Notes under the pieces: model-generated
Told to the model about the DNA's origin: nothing
Seen by the model: only the letters and a program-made list of their open reading frames with translations
Databases searched by the model: none
In this document: one piece after another, positions 16,481 through 26,147 of the stretch
Numbering within the stretch: position 1 is the first letter of the stretch
Layout: each line of letters opens with the position of its first letter
Position numbers and translations under genes: made by a program
From: Pseudomonadota bacterium
GTDB lineage: Bacteria; Myxococcota; UBA9042; PHBI01
Length of the DNA stretch: 35,956 nt
Direction of reading: 5' to 3'
Assembly: GCA_005772945.1 (NCBI GenBank)
Contig: SXIE01000501.1
Location: 1-35,956 of the forward strand

Positions 16481-18148
16481 ATGTTCACCGCACCGAAGGC
16501 AATCCAGAAGGGCGTGCAGATGGCCGACGGCAAGCAGGCCGGACCGGACGCCGCATCGGCCGGTGGCTCGCGCGGGCTGCGCACACAGCTCCGCGGCATG
16601 AGCTTCGAGCAGGGCGAAGCGGCGCTCGCGCCGGTTCAGCTCAAAGAGGGCGACGGGCCCACGAAAGGCCCCGGCGACGGCGACCCGAAGGGCGGTCCCG
16701 TCGTCGTCGATGAGACCACCGTGGGAACTCCGGCGGTGACGGATGACCAGCTGGAGGAGGTCATCACTCACCCGACGAAGTACTCGCCCAAGACCATCAC
16801 GCTGGCGCGCGAGCGCCTGATCCGTCACAAGGGTGAGAAGTACTTCCAAACCCTCAAACCGGTCGAAGTCCCCAAGCCATTCGAATACATCTGGGCCGTT
16901 GGCGGGACGACGAGCAGCACGTCGCACGTCTATGAAGCGCCCCGCAGCGCGCCTCACAAGGTCTCGTCCTTCACGCAGGTTGGCATGTTGCTCGATGGGC
17001 TGGCGCCGACCTGGGGCTCGGGCGTCACCGGCGTCTTTGCGTTCAAGATCGAGCCTCCCGAAGGGATCGGTCTCTATCTGGATTTGGAGATCAAGGGCTC
17101 CGTCAACCGCAGCATGTCGGGCAAGCTCGAGGTCGAGGGCAGCGTGTCGCTGACGGCGGGCCTGGCCGCGAAGGCGGAAGTCGACCTCGGCTGGTATGGC
17201 AAGTACGGCGCCAGCTGGCACGCCGGCGTGCACCTCGGGGTCGGCATCAACGCCGTGGGATCCAATGGTGTGGAGTGCATGGACATGATGTCCCTCCCGA
17301 TCCGAAGTCTGATCGAGGCCGTTCCCGGAGGTGATTACGTGGTCGCGCACCTCTTCGGCAAGGGCCGCGAGGCCGACATCCTCAAGAACCTGGGCGCCGC
17401 GGGCACCGAGGACGAGGACTCCGTCGAATACTCTACGGAGATCGGGGGCGTGGGCGGCGCCGGGGTGGAGAAGGGGCATGAAGGGGCCGAGGCCGAGTTG
17501 GGCGTCGGCTATCGCTCGGTCACCAAGATCGGCAAGGGCGCCGACGGCAAAAAGCAGACGAGCACGGAGTCGGGTAACGCGGGTCACCTCGAATTCGCGG
17601 GAAACGTGCAGCGAACTTTCGGGGAGTTTGCCGCGCAAGGCGGCATCGAATGGTTCAACCCCAACGGCGAGAAGAAGGCGGACTACACCATCAAGGCCGA
17701 GGTGAGCAGCCACGGCGGCATGATCGCGGCGGCCGCGTTCGACGCCGGGGTGATCGCCGGCCTGTTCGTGCCGTTGTGGCAGATCTGCAAGGGACGTGAG
17801 GACGAGGTCGCACGGGGGGCGTTGGGGTATGCGTCCGTCTTCCCGAGCGGGGTTATCGCGACGAAGATGGCCGACTATGCCCATCACAACCCGGACATCC
17901 TCGGAGCGCACGTCGGCTTCGAGGTGATCGTCAAGTTCAAGGAAGGCAAGTTCTCCGAGCTCGCCGTCGAGGCGATCCGAGCCGTCGAGATGGAGATCGG
18001 GCCCAAAGTGCCGGGGAAGGAGATGAAGTTCAAGGGAATGGCCAGCCAATCGCTCTATCACAAGCATGCCGGTCACGACGACGCGGCCGGTCACGACGAC
18101 CACGCGGCCGGTCACGACGACCACGCGGCCAAGCACCACGGTGGCTGA
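16481..18148 (+). CDS. Cassette protein 1: putative eCIS-associated protein with His/Asp-rich tail
   Basis: This is a 555-aa protein with AAAGGGG upstream of the ATG. There is no signal peptide. Residues 37-53 read LRGMSFEQGEAALAPVQ, a motif that recurs near the N-terminus of the next gene's DUF4157 protein. Residues about 85-150 are charged. The central part (about 150-400) is rich in glycine and alternating hydrophobics, suggesting beta structure. A hydrophobic stretch (about 410-428) could insert in a membrane. The C-terminus (about 527-555) is His/Asp-rich with repeated AAGHDDH, a likely metal-binding tail. No known domain is recognised. Neighbours suggest an injection-system cargo or accessory protein, possibly a membrane-active effector; this is inference. 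Confidence 0.6.
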   Translation: MFTAPKAIQKGVQMADGKQAGPDAASAGGSRGLRTQLRGMSFEQGEAALAPVQLKEGDGPTKGPGDGDPKGGPVVVDETTVGTPAVTDDQLEEVITHPTKYSPKTITLARERLIRHKGEKYFQTLKPVEVPKPFEYIWAVGGTTSSTSHVYEAPRSAPHKVSSFTQVGMLLDGLAPTWGSGVTGVFAFKIEPPEGIGLYLDLEIKGSVNRSMSGKLEVEGSVSLTAGLAAKAEVDLGWYGKYGASWHAGVHLGVGINAVGSNGVECMDMMSLPIRSLIEAVPGGDYVVAHLFGKGREADILKNLGAAGTEDEDSVEYSTEIGGVGGAGVEKGHEGAEAELGVGYRSVTKIGKGADGKKQTSTESGNAGHLEFAGNVQRTFGEFAAQGGIEWFNPNGEKKADYTIKAEVSSHGGMIAAAAFDAGVIAGLFVPLWQICKGREDEVARGALGYASVFPSGVIATKMADYAHHNPDILGAHVGFEVIVKFKEGKFSELAVEAIRAVEMEIGPKVPGKEMKFKGMASQSLYHKHAGHDDAAGHDDHAAGHDDHAAKHHGG

Positions 18149-18257
18149 CCTCGCGGACGACGTCCGCTCGCCGGTCGTCTGACGCGCACGGCGAGAAGAC
18201 TCCCACCCCGACGGCCGCCGCCTTCGCCAACCAGCGCCTCCCGCCACGGAGATCCCC

Positions 18258-20075
18258 ATGACCGAGAGCACCAGCGTTCAACGCACGCCGGAACCATCCA
18301 GCACCCCCGCGTCGTCGTCGCCTGCGTTGGGACCCGCGTCGCCAAGCGCCGTTCAGCGCAAAGCGGCCCTGCGCGGCCACGACTATGCAACCCAGATGAA
18401 GGCGCTCGCGGCCGTGCAGCGGGCCGGCGGGGGCGAGGATCCGGGCGCGGTGCACGCCGCCGCCGAGCACGGCACGGCGGGGTCGGGCGCGAGCCTGCCG
18501 CACCTCGATAGGATCCAGAGCGCGTTCGGGGCGCACGACGTGTCGGGCGTCCAGGCGCACGTCGGCGGGGACGCCAAGGAGGCGAACCAAGCGATGGGGG
18601 CTGAGGCCTACGCCAGCGGCAACGACGTCGCGTTTGCAGACGCGCCGGACGTTCACACGGCCGCTCACGAGGCCGCTCACGTCGTGCAACAGGGCGCGGG
18701 TGTCTCGCTGTCCGGGGGAGTCGGGCAGGTCGGCGACAGCTACGAGCAGCACGCCGATCAGGTCGCGGACGCGGTCGTCGCTGGCAAATCGGCCGAGCCG
18801 ATCCTCAGCCAGATGACGGGCGGAGCACCCGGCGGCGGTGACGCGGGCGGCGCGACGCAGAAGAAGGCCGTGCAGCGCGACGAAACACCGTCGGCGGCAC
18901 CCCCGGCCGACCAGGGACCGCCCGCGGGAGCGCGGGGGGCGACGCCCGTCGTGGCGCCCGCTCCGACACCCGGTGGGCCGGCCCCGGTCGCGGACGCGGG
19001 CGGACAGACAACGGCGCCCCCCGCCGTGAGTCCCGAGGAGGCAGCGCGCAGCGCCTTCGAGGCGACGCGCGCGGCACAGCTCCTGGTGGCCGATTCGGCG
19101 ACGACGCTGCCGACGATCCAGGCGTGCCTATCGGGCCTGCCCGCAGTCGCGCGCGATGCCGCGGCCGTGGCGCAACCGACCTTCGCGACGAACCAGGCGT
19201 TGGCCGGGACGATGATCGGCAAACTGCAGACCGCGATGACGACCGCGCAGTCGGTGTGGGCCGAGGAAGACGCGGGTGGCGTGGCGACCGGACGCCCGCC
19301 GCAGGCGGCGACCAAGAAGGCGAGCTTCATCGACTCGCGCCTGGCCAAGATCGCGGCCGTCGCACCGGGAGCAATCAAGGACGCGATCCGCGCCGGAAGC
19401 CCGCAGAAGCCGGTCGACGTGAAGGACGCGTTCTGGAAGATCGTGGCCAAGGACTGGGACATCTGCGCGCCGGAAGAAGAGGCGACCGGCGAGCTGCTCA
19501 CGCGCATCGGGGGCGTGTACAAGGCCTTTGACGCGGGCGACATCTACAGCAAGATGGACTCGACGCTGAAGGGCGCGTGGGACGCCCACGGTGGGTTGGC
19601 CGCGTGGATGGCCGAGGTCACGCATGGCGCGCCGATCTCGATCGTGCCGCCCGGAATGGACGCGGACCCGGCGATGCAACCGTACAAGACCAAGGCCGTA
19701 CCCGCGTATCCGGGCACGGTGAGTGGCTTCATCAGTACGGCGGATGCGCTCAAGAACGCGCAGATCGTCGGGGGCGACAAGGCGAAGGTGCTGGAGCTCC
19801 TGGCGTTGCAGGCCGATCGCTACAAGAGCGCGAAGATGCTCCTGGCGAGCATGGGCGCGGCCGGCGCAGACTCCCAGCGCGCCGCGACAGCTGGGGCCGC
19901 GAAGCCCGCGCGCCTGGGCAAGCCGTCGATGTTCTATCTCATCGCGTTCCCGGAGAACGTGTACGACGCAGGGAACCGCGAGCACGGCGTGACGGCCGGA
20001 AGCGAGCCCGAGCTGCAGACCACGAACATGCCGGCGCAGGCCTTCCTCGAAGGCACCATGATGGTCAAGTCCTAG
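18258..20075 (+). CDS. DUF4157 (HExxH) protein, putative eCIS-associated effector
   Basis: This is a 605-aa protein. GGAGA lies six bases before the ATG. There is no signal peptide. A 17-residue motif [17 protein letters not shown] (38-54) resembles that of the upstream protein. Residues about 80-170 match DUF4157: '[22 protein letters not shown]', then 'GNDVAFAD', then '[14 protein letters not shown]' with the zinc-type HEAAH (137-141) and a downstream '[14 protein letters not shown]'. A Pro/Ala/Gly-rich linker (about 185-260) joins a helical C-terminal domain (about 260-605) with no recognised family. DUF4157 is repeatedly found next to extracellular contractile injection systems, where it is thought to be a cargo or protease module. 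The C-terminal domain could be the toxin. Confidence 0.75.
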   Translation: MTESTSVQRTPEPSSTPASSSPALGPASPSAVQRKAALRGHDYATQMKALAAVQRAGGGEDPGAVHAAAEHGTAGSGASLPHLDRIQSAFGAHDVSGVQAHVGGDAKEANQAMGAEAYASGNDVAFADAPDVHTAAHEAAHVVQQGAGVSLSGGVGQVGDSYEQHADQVADAVVAGKSAEPILSQMTGGAPGGGDAGGATQKKAVQRDETPSAAPPADQGPPAGARGATPVVAPAPTPGGPAPVADAGGQTTAPPAVSPEEAARSAFEATRAAQLLVADSATTLPTIQACLSGLPAVARDAAAVAQPTFATNQALAGTMIGKLQTAMTTAQSVWAEEDAGGVATGRPPQAATKKASFIDSRLAKIAAVAPGAIKDAIRAGSPQKPVDVKDAFWKIVAKDWDICAPEEEATGELLTRIGGVYKAFDAGDIYSKMDSTLKGAWDAHGGLAAWMAEVTHGAPISIVPPGMDADPAMQPYKTKAVPAYPGTVSGFISTADALKNAQIVGGDKAKVLELLALQADRYKSAKMLLASMGAAGADSQRAATAGAAKPARLGKPSMFYLIAFPENVYDAGNREHGVTAGSEPELQTTNMPAQAFLEGTMMVKS

Positions 20076-20100
20076 GCAGGGCCGACGAGGAGAGAGAGCG

Positions 20101-20787
20101 ATGAGCCTCGATTTTGATGGGCTGAGTGTCGAGCGCGCGCAGCTCCTGCCGATTCTGCGCGACGCGGCCGGTGGCAGCGTACCGGTGCAGGATGTCGATG
20201 CGGCGCAGAATCCTGAGACGTGGGCGCTGGCGTTTGCGCGGGCCGTGGACGCCAGCGCGTACCGTGCGGAGTTGGCGGCCGCCGTCGCGGCGTTGCTTGC
20301 GAGCGTGGTGCCCCAAGAGGCGCAGCTCGGGCTGGAGATCCAGCGGCAGACCAAGGTGCTCGGGGCGACGGCGCTGTGGCCGATCGTCTTCGAGCACGCC
20401 GCGAGCGGACGCGCCGATCTCGCGGTGTCCGTGGCCGCGGCGATCGTGCCGTTGGCGGCAGCGGGGAGCGCGACGCTCGACGCGCGCGCGCTGATGCTGC
20501 TCGAACAACCGGCGCTCGCGCCGCGCCTTCGGGGTACCCTCTTGGCGCTGGTCGGCGCGCTGTCGCGTGACTGGTTCTTCGATCACCTCGGCGTCTTGCA
20601 GGGCGCGAGCGCGGACGAGACGCTTGGGCGCATCGGGGCGGTCGCGATGACGCTCGGATCAGACGCGCTCGAAGCCTTCGTCGCGGCGTTGAAGGTGCGC
20701 CTCGCGCAGGCCGGGATGCCGCTACCGGAGTCGAGCGTAGGGACCCTCGCGGCGATGGTCACAGCGCGCCGGAACGCCGGGAACTAA
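20101..20787 (+). CDS. Cassette protein 3: helical protein of unknown function
   Basis: This is a 228-aa protein. The ATG follows a strong GAGGAGAGAGAG, only 25 bases after the DUF4157 gene stop, so it is almost certainly cotranscribed. It is Ala/Leu-rich and predicted mostly helical, perhaps with HEAT-like repeats, and has no signal peptide or transmembrane segment. No family is recognised. Its small size, cytoplasmic nature and position directly after a putative effector are compatible with an immunity protein, chaperone or loading adaptor, but nothing in the sequence decides this. Confidence 0.65.
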   Translation: MSLDFDGLSVERAQLLPILRDAAGGSVPVQDVDAAQNPETWALAFARAVDASAYRAELAAAVAALLASVVPQEAQLGLEIQRQTKVLGATALWPIVFEHAASGRADLAVSVAAAIVPLAAAGSATLDARALMLLEQPALAPRLRGTLLALVGALSRDWFFDHLGVLQGASADETLGRIGAVAMTLGSDALEAFVAALKVRLAQAGMPLPESSVGTLAAMVTARRNAGN

Positions 20788-20811
20788 CAGAGCCCCGTCA
20801 CACGCGTGCCC

Positions 20812-20839
20812 CGCGTGCGGCCACTCAGGACCGCACGCG
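20812..20839. terminator. Terminator hairpin between convergent genes
   Basis: CGCGTGCGG (20812-20820) and CCGCACGCG (20831-20839) are a perfect nine-base pair of arms around a ten-base loop. It lies in the 68-base gap between the cassette's last gene and the convergent 1763-aa gene. There is no T tract, so it may be Rho-assisted or simply bidirectional. Confidence 0.5.
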
Positions 20840-20855
20840 AAGCGCACCGCAAGCC

Positions 20856-23800
20856 CTATTGCGGCCCGGTCCCGGCGACCGGCACGCTCTTGAAGCCGGT
20901 GTAGTTGATGGTGCCGTTCTCGGCCTCGACGACGCGACTGGGAACGTCCGGGAAGGTGCCCCAGTAGTTGGCGGTCGCGTCGATGCTGCCGCTCTGGAGG
21001 ACCGCGGCCATCTCGACGAAGCGCGCCGGCGCGGTCGCCTGCGTGACGTACAAGACGCGGCTCGCGCTCGCCGCGCCGTAGTAGGACGACGAGTGCCCGT
21101 CGACGACCTTGGCCATGATGCTCGTCGTCGCGACCGCGCGCAGGTCGTACCAGCCGGTGGCGGCCGCGGACCAGCTCACGAGCTGGGACCCGTTGCTCGC
21201 GTAGAGGCCGCCTTCGACGTAGTTGCTGTCGTACTCGCTGTAGGTGGCCTTGACGAACGCGACCAGCGGACCGCCCGTGCTGTAGGTCGTCGCGCTCGAG
21301 GACGTGCCGTAGTAGGCGGCCGTGGTCGAGACGGAGACACTCACCGTTTCCAAGTAGCTGCCGTCGACGGTCGCGTTGCCGTAGAGGTTGTTCGACTTGA
21401 CGGTGCTCGTTGGGCCGCCGCTCGAATTGAAGCACGCGAAGACGCCGTCGCGCTCGTTGTAGAGGACGTCGTTGAGCGTCACCGCGCCCGAGCTGGTGCC
21501 TTCGATGTAGAGTCCATAACCATTGTATTTCAAGTGGTTGGAGGTTACGTCGAGCGCCGCGTTGACGAGCCAGACGCCGCCCAGCGTGTTGTGGGTGATG
21601 GTGCTGTTGCGCAGCGTGCCCTTCGTGGTGGTCCCCTGGATCCGCAGGCCGAAGGCCGCGTTGTTGTCGACGGTCAGGTGGTCGTAGAGCGTCGCCGCGG
21701 GCGTCGACGCGTAGATGCCTTCCTGGCCGTTGCCGCTGACGGTGCCGTGGTCCCAGCTGATCGTCCCGGCCGTCACACGCAGGCCGTTGCGCGCGTTGTC
21801 GACGGTATCCACCTGCGTGAGGACCGTCGCGCCGGCCGTCTGGCTGATGGCGTCACGTGCGCTCTGGATCTTGGCGTACGTGATCGTCGACGTTCCGGTT
21901 CCCGAGCCGACGATGCCGCCATAGGCGCCCCCGACGGGGACCGCTCCGAGCGAGGTGAAGGTGATGCGTCTCTCCGCCGTCCCGACCGCGCTCAGAGCGC
22001 CCGCCGCGCGATCGATGCGCCAGTCGCCGATCGCGTCCGCATCCTTGTCCGTCGGAACAAATGTGACCGTCACGCCGGGCGCGATGGTGAGCGTGCCGCC
22101 CGCGCCGATCGTGACGTCGCCCGAGACGAAGACGTCGCTGTCCCAGGTCGTGGCGGTCGTCACCGTCTCGGCGCCATGGACGTCGCCGAGCGACCAGCTC
22201 GCATCGAATGCGGTGCGCGCGAAGCCGGAGAGATCGAGGCGGCCGGGTGCGCTATAGGCGACCACCGACACGACGTCCGGCCAGGTGCCGAAGTAGTTGT
22301 GGCGCGCGAGCAGCGTTCCGCCGTTCGTGACCACCGTCAGTTGGTTGCGCGCCGAGGCGCTGATGTGCGCGGCCGAGGTCACGCTGATCGTCCCGTAATA
22401 GGAGGACGAGTGACCGTCGACGACCTGCGCCTTGAGGGAGGTCGCCGTCGTGGCCGGCACGAACCAGGTGGCGGCCGTGTTCGCCGCGAAATTCGCGAGG
22501 GTCGCCCCGCTGTTCGCGAGGACGCTGCCTTCGACGTAGTTGCTGTCGTACTCGCTGTAGCTCGCCAGGAAGGCTTCGATGGTGGCGCCCGACGGAGGCG
22601 ACCAGCTGTTGCTCGCGGAGGTCCCGTAGTACCCGGCCGTGGTCGCGACGGTGAGGCCGACCGAGGCGACGACCAAGCTGCCGTTCGCGGCGTTGCCAAA
22701 GATGTTGTTCCACTCGATGGTCGGGGTCGGTCCGGTTGCGGACGCGCCGAGCGCGCGCACGCCTTCTTGGCCATTGTACTTGACCTGCGAGTGCTTCAGC
22801 TTCCCGGCGGCGGCCTCGCGGTAGTAGACCCCGACCTTGCCGTTGCTCTCGATGTCGCATTCGTCGATGTCGACGCTGGCGCCGTTGAGCTCCCAGCCGT
22901 GCAACGCGTTCTGCGAAACGGTGCAGCCGGTGACCGTGCTGCCCGTGCCGCCGGTCAAGAAGACACCTCGCCAACCGTTCTTGCTGCTCGTGAGGTTCGT
23001 CGCCGTGAAGGCGCTGCTCGTGCCCGAGATGCCATCGCCCGTCGAGTCGTGCACGTTCACGTTCGTGAGCGTCGGCTTGCCGGTGATGCTGGTCATGACG
23101 AGGCCCGTGCCGTTCGAGCGGAGCTCCGTGTCGCTCACGGTGGCCGGCGCCTTCAGCGTGAGGCCGACCGTCGCGTACTCGATGACGGCGTGGGCGATGG
23201 TGCTCGCACCCGCGCCGCTATTGAGGATGATGCTGTTCCAGCTCTTCGCGTCCTTGGCGCCGCCGCCCGTCGGCAGCACCGTGAAGATGACCGGATCGGC
23301 CGCCGTGCCCTGCACGTCGAGCTTGCCGTCGATGATCAGATCGTAGTCGCCGAAGCCGTCGTGGTTCTGGTCGACCTCGACGAAGACGACGGTCGTGCCG
23401 CTCGCGATGGTCAGCGTCTGCCCGGCCGCGACGTGCGTGTCGCCGGTGATGTTGACCGTGCCGTACCAGACGGTCGAGGTCACCTCGCCCGAGACGTCGA
23501 GGACGCTCGCGAAGTTGATCGTGCGCGTCGCTTTCGTCACCTGCCCGACCGCGTCCTTGACCTCCATGGCGATGACGTAGGCCCCGTCGGCCGCGTAGGT
23601 GTGGGTCGCCGTCTTGGTCGTGCCGAAATCCGTGTCCCAGGTCCCGTCGTTCTCCCAGTCCCAGCGGACCAGAAGTGCGGCGGCCGCCGTCTCGGTGTCG
23701 CTGGAGCCACTGGCATCGACCGTGGCCTTGAGCGTGCCGGTCACGATGGCGCTGAACGACGCGACCGGCTTGTTGTTCTCGACCGACAGCACGCGGGCAA

Positions 23801-26147
23801 TCGAGACCCCGACGCTGCCTTGGTCGTCGGTCGCGCGCAGGACGAGCTGGACGGTGCTCCCGGTCGCCTGAGCGGCCGGCACCGTGAACGAGAAGGTGAA
23901 CGGCACGATCGTGTCGGCCGCGCCGACGATGGCGCCGTCCGCCAAGAGCTCGACCTGGGCGATGCTGCGGCCCGCGGTCGCGGTCGCGTCGGCGGTCACG
24001 GCGACCGTCGCGCCTTGCGTCACGACGAGATCCTCGATCGGCTTCACGAAGACGACGGTCGGCGCGTTCGCGTCGCTGCTGGTCACCGAGCACGTGTCGC
24101 TGTCGGTCGCGCCGTCGTCATCGGTGACGGTCAGGGTGACGGTCTTCGTTCCCGGCGTGGCGTACGCGTGGCTGGCCGAGCTGGCGCTGGTGGTCTGGCT
24201 GCCACCGTCGCCGAAGGAAAATGCGTAGGTCTGGATCGTGCCGTCCGGGTCGCTCGAGCCGGCCGCCTCGAAAGACAGCTGAACGCCGGTCTTGGCGCCG
24301 CTCGGGCAGGTCAGCTTGGCCGTCGGTGCGGTGTTGGGGTCGACGACCACGTTCGCGGCCGCCGGTGTCCAGGCCGCGAAGCCGGCGAAGTCGACGTCGT
24401 TGTGGTTCGTGTCGGTCGCGTCGGCGTCGCGCCCGAGGGACTTACCCTCGCCCGGATCGGCGGCGGCCGCGCCCTCGCCGGCGAACGTCTTGGTCCCGAA
24501 CGTGCCGTAACCGACCGCGTCGACGACCGTCGTGCCCCAGCGCAGCTGGACGTTGTCGGGACCGTTCTGGAAGTCGGCCTTGGCGTCGACGAGGTCGGCG
24601 ACGTCGAGCAGCGTCGTGGCCGATCCGGTGAGGACGACCAAGAAGTACCCGGCCGAGTCGAGCGCGCCCGAGAGCGTGATGGCGTTGTAGTCCTGGCCGT
24701 TGGCGCCGTTGACGCCGACCAGCTTGAAGCCTGCGAGGTCCATCCCCGGCTCGCCGTAGAGCTCGACGAAGGCGCTGTCGTCGGCGCCGGCATCATTATA
24801 GAGGAGCTCGCTGAGGACGACCGTCCCCGGCGGGGCCTGTGCTTCGCACTTGCCGCTGACGCAGATCATCGTACCGCCGCAGGGCGTCGCGGTGCCCCAC
24901 TCGATGCAGCCGTCCTGGTTGTAGTCGCCGCACGTCTGCAGCCCTGTCTTGGCGAGGTTGCACTGGACGTTGCCGGCCGCCGGGCAGGCATCGCTGCAGT
25001 CGACCGCGCACGTGCCGTTCGAGCATTTCTCGCCCGGGTCGCACGGGATCGCGGTGCCCCATTCGAAGCACGCATCGCCGTCGAAATTGCCGCAGGTCTG
25101 GATCGCCGCTGCGGCGCCGCCGGCGCACTGCGTGCGGTCGAGAACGGTGCACTCGTCCGTGCACGTCGTCGCGCAGCGCCCACCCGAGCAGCCCGATCCG
25201 ACCCCACACGCGACGGGCGTCCCCCACTCGAGGCAGCCGTCCTGGTTGTAGTCGCCGCACTCCTGGGTGGCCTCGCTGCCCGAGCACTGGAACCCGCCGA
25301 GGGTCGTGCACTCGTCGCTGCAGTTGGTCGCGCAGTGGCCGTTCGAGCAGATTTCATCGCCGTTGCATGCGACGGCCGTCCCCCATTCGAGGCAGCCATC
25401 GGCGTTCGTGTCGCCGCAGGTCTTGACCGAGGCGGGCCCGCCGCACCCACGCGCGCCGGCGACTGAGCACTCATCGTTGCATGTCGATGCACACGTTCCG
25501 TTCGAGCACGTCTCGTCCGCTGGGCACGGCGTGACGTCGCCCCAGTCGAGGCAGCCGTCCTGGTCGTGGTCGGCGCAGGATTGCGTGCCGTCACCGGGTG
25601 CGCACTGGCGCGCGCCGACGACCGTGCACTCGGCGGTGCAGTCGATGGCGCAGTTGCCGTTCGAGCAGGTGGTGCCGCTCCCGCAGGCGGTCGGCGTGGC
25701 CCACTCGAGGCAGCCGTCCTGGTTGAGGTCGGCGCAGGTCTCGACGTCATTGCCGTCGCATTGGCGGGCGCCGGCGACCGTGCACTCCGCCGTGCAGGTC
25801 ACGGCGCAATGGCCCGCGGAGCAGGTCAGCGCGCCGCAGTCGACGGCGGCGCTCCAGTCGTAGCAGCCGTCACCATCGGGATCGGCGCAGGTCTGGACGC
25901 CGTTGTTGTCGCATTGGGTGGCGCCGACCTCGGTGCAGCCCGGCGTGCAGACGGTGGTCTCGGTTCCGACCTCGGATTCGATCTCCGCCTGGACTTCCGA
26001 CGGGATGGTGTCGGCCGCGGTCTCGTTGCCGTCGCTGATGTCGCCTTGGGTCGGGTTCGTGCTGGTCGGCTGGGTGGTCGCGGGGTCGGTACACGCCGCG
26101 ACGCTCCACGCGGCGACGGCCGCGCAGAGCGCGTGATGGAGCTTCAT
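20856..26147 (-). CDS. Giant lipoprotein: Cys-rich repeats, lamin-tail, PKD and beta-helix domains
   Basis: This is a 1763-aa protein. The ATG at 26147 follows GAGG and opens a lipoprotein signal (lipobox SVAAC). Residues about 55-440 are seven Cys-rich repeats of 50-53 residues, each with a C(T/S)(A/D)EC-type start, a 'C.D.n.DGC.EW' core and a closing 'CSNG.C'. A lamin-tail domain follows (about 446-602; 'VVLSELLYNDAGADDSAFVEL'). Then come a PKD domain (about 603-688, 'SSDPDGTIQTYAFSFGDGG'), an Ig-like segment and a second PKD (about 793-882). The rest is a right-handed beta-helix-like region with many short hydrophobic repeats; one block of about 115 residues occurs twice. The likely role is surface adhesion or polysaccharide binding. 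No catalytic residues are evident. Confidence 0.8.
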   Translation of the reverse strand: MKLHHALCAAVAAWSVAACTDPATTQPTSTNPTQGDISDGNETAADTIPSEVQAEIESEVGTETTVCTPGCTEVGATQCDNNGVQTCADPDGDGCYDWSAAVDCGALTCSAGHCAVTCTAECTVAGARQCDGNDVETCADLNQDGCLEWATPTACGSGTTCSNGNCAIDCTAECTVVGARQCAPGDGTQSCADHDQDGCLDWGDVTPCPADETCSNGTCASTCNDECSVAGARGCGGPASVKTCGDTNADGCLEWGTAVACNGDEICSNGHCATNCSDECTTLGGFQCSGSEATQECGDYNQDGCLEWGTPVACGVGSGCSGGRCATTCTDECTVLDRTQCAGGAAAAIQTCGNFDGDACFEWGTAIPCDPGEKCSNGTCAVDCSDACPAAGNVQCNLAKTGLQTCGDYNQDGCIEWGTATPCGGTMICVSGKCEAQAPPGTVVLSELLYNDAGADDSAFVELYGEPGMDLAGFKLVGVNGANGQDYNAITLSGALDSAGYFLVVLTGSATTLLDVADLVDAKADFQNGPDNVQLRWGTTVVDAVGYGTFGTKTFAGEGAAAADPGEGKSLGRDADATDTNHNDVDFAGFAAWTPAAANVVVDPNTAPTAKLTCPSGAKTGVQLSFEAAGSSDPDGTIQTYAFSFGDGGSQTTSASSASHAYATPGTKTVTLTVTDDDGATDSDTCSVTSSDANAPTVVFVKPIEDLVVTQGATVAVTADATATAGRSIAQVELLADGAIVGAADTIVPFTFSFTVPAAQATGSTVQLVLRATDDQGSVGVSIARVLSVENNKPVASFSAIVTGTLKATVDASGSSDTETAAAALLVRWDWENDGTWDTDFGTTKTATHTYAADGAYVIAMEVKDAVGQVTKATRTINFASVLDVSGEVTSTVWYGTVNITGDTHVAAGQTLTIASGTTVVFVEVDQNHDGFGDYDLIIDGKLDVQGTAADPVIFTVLPTGGGAKDAKSWNSIILNSGAGASTIAHAVIEYATVGLTLKAPATVSDTELRSNGTGLVMTSITGKPTLTNVNVHDSTGDGISGTSSAFTATNLTSSKNGWRGVFLTGGTGSTVTGCTVSQNALHGWELNGASVDIDECDIESNGKVGVYYREAAAGKLKHSQVKYNGQEGVRALGASATGPTPTIEWNNIFGNAANGSLVVASVGLTVATTAGYYGTSASNSWSPPSGATIEAFLASYSEYDSNYVEGSVLANSGATLANFAANTAATWFVPATTATSLKAQVVDGHSSSYYGTISVTSAAHISASARNQLTVVTNGGTLLARHNYFGTWPDVVSVVAYSAPGRLDLSGFARTAFDASWSLGDVHGAETVTTATTWDSDVFVSGDVTIGAGGTLTIAPGVTVTFVPTDKDADAIGDWRIDRAAGALSAVGTAERRITFTSLGAVPVGGAYGGIVGSGTGTSTITYAKIQSARDAISQTAGATVLTQVDTVDNARNGLRVTAGTISWDHGTVSGNGQEGIYASTPAATLYDHLTVDNNAAFGLRIQGTTTKGTLRNSTITHNTLGGVWLVNAALDVTSNHLKYNGYGLYIEGTSSGAVTLNDVLYNERDGVFACFNSSGGPTSTVKSNNLYGNATVDGSYLETVSVSVSTTAAYYGTSSSATTYSTGGPLVAFVKATYSEYDSNYVEGGLYASNGSQLVSWSAAATGWYDLRAVATTSIMAKVVDGHSSSYYGAASASRVLYVTQATAPARFVEMAAVLQSGSIDATANYWGTFPDVPSRVVEAENGTINYTGFKSVPVAGTGPQ

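Noticed and set aside
16388..18271. A 627-codon open frame opposite cassette protein 1
   Set aside because: It has no recognisable motif or signal and overlaps a gene with a good ribosome-binding site and a conserved N-terminal motif.
20859..25466. A 1535-codon open frame on the plus strand opposite the giant lipoprotein
   Set aside because: Composition is Arg/Asp/Val/Gly-rich with no domain, signal or ribosome-binding site. The minus strand holds a clear domain architecture.
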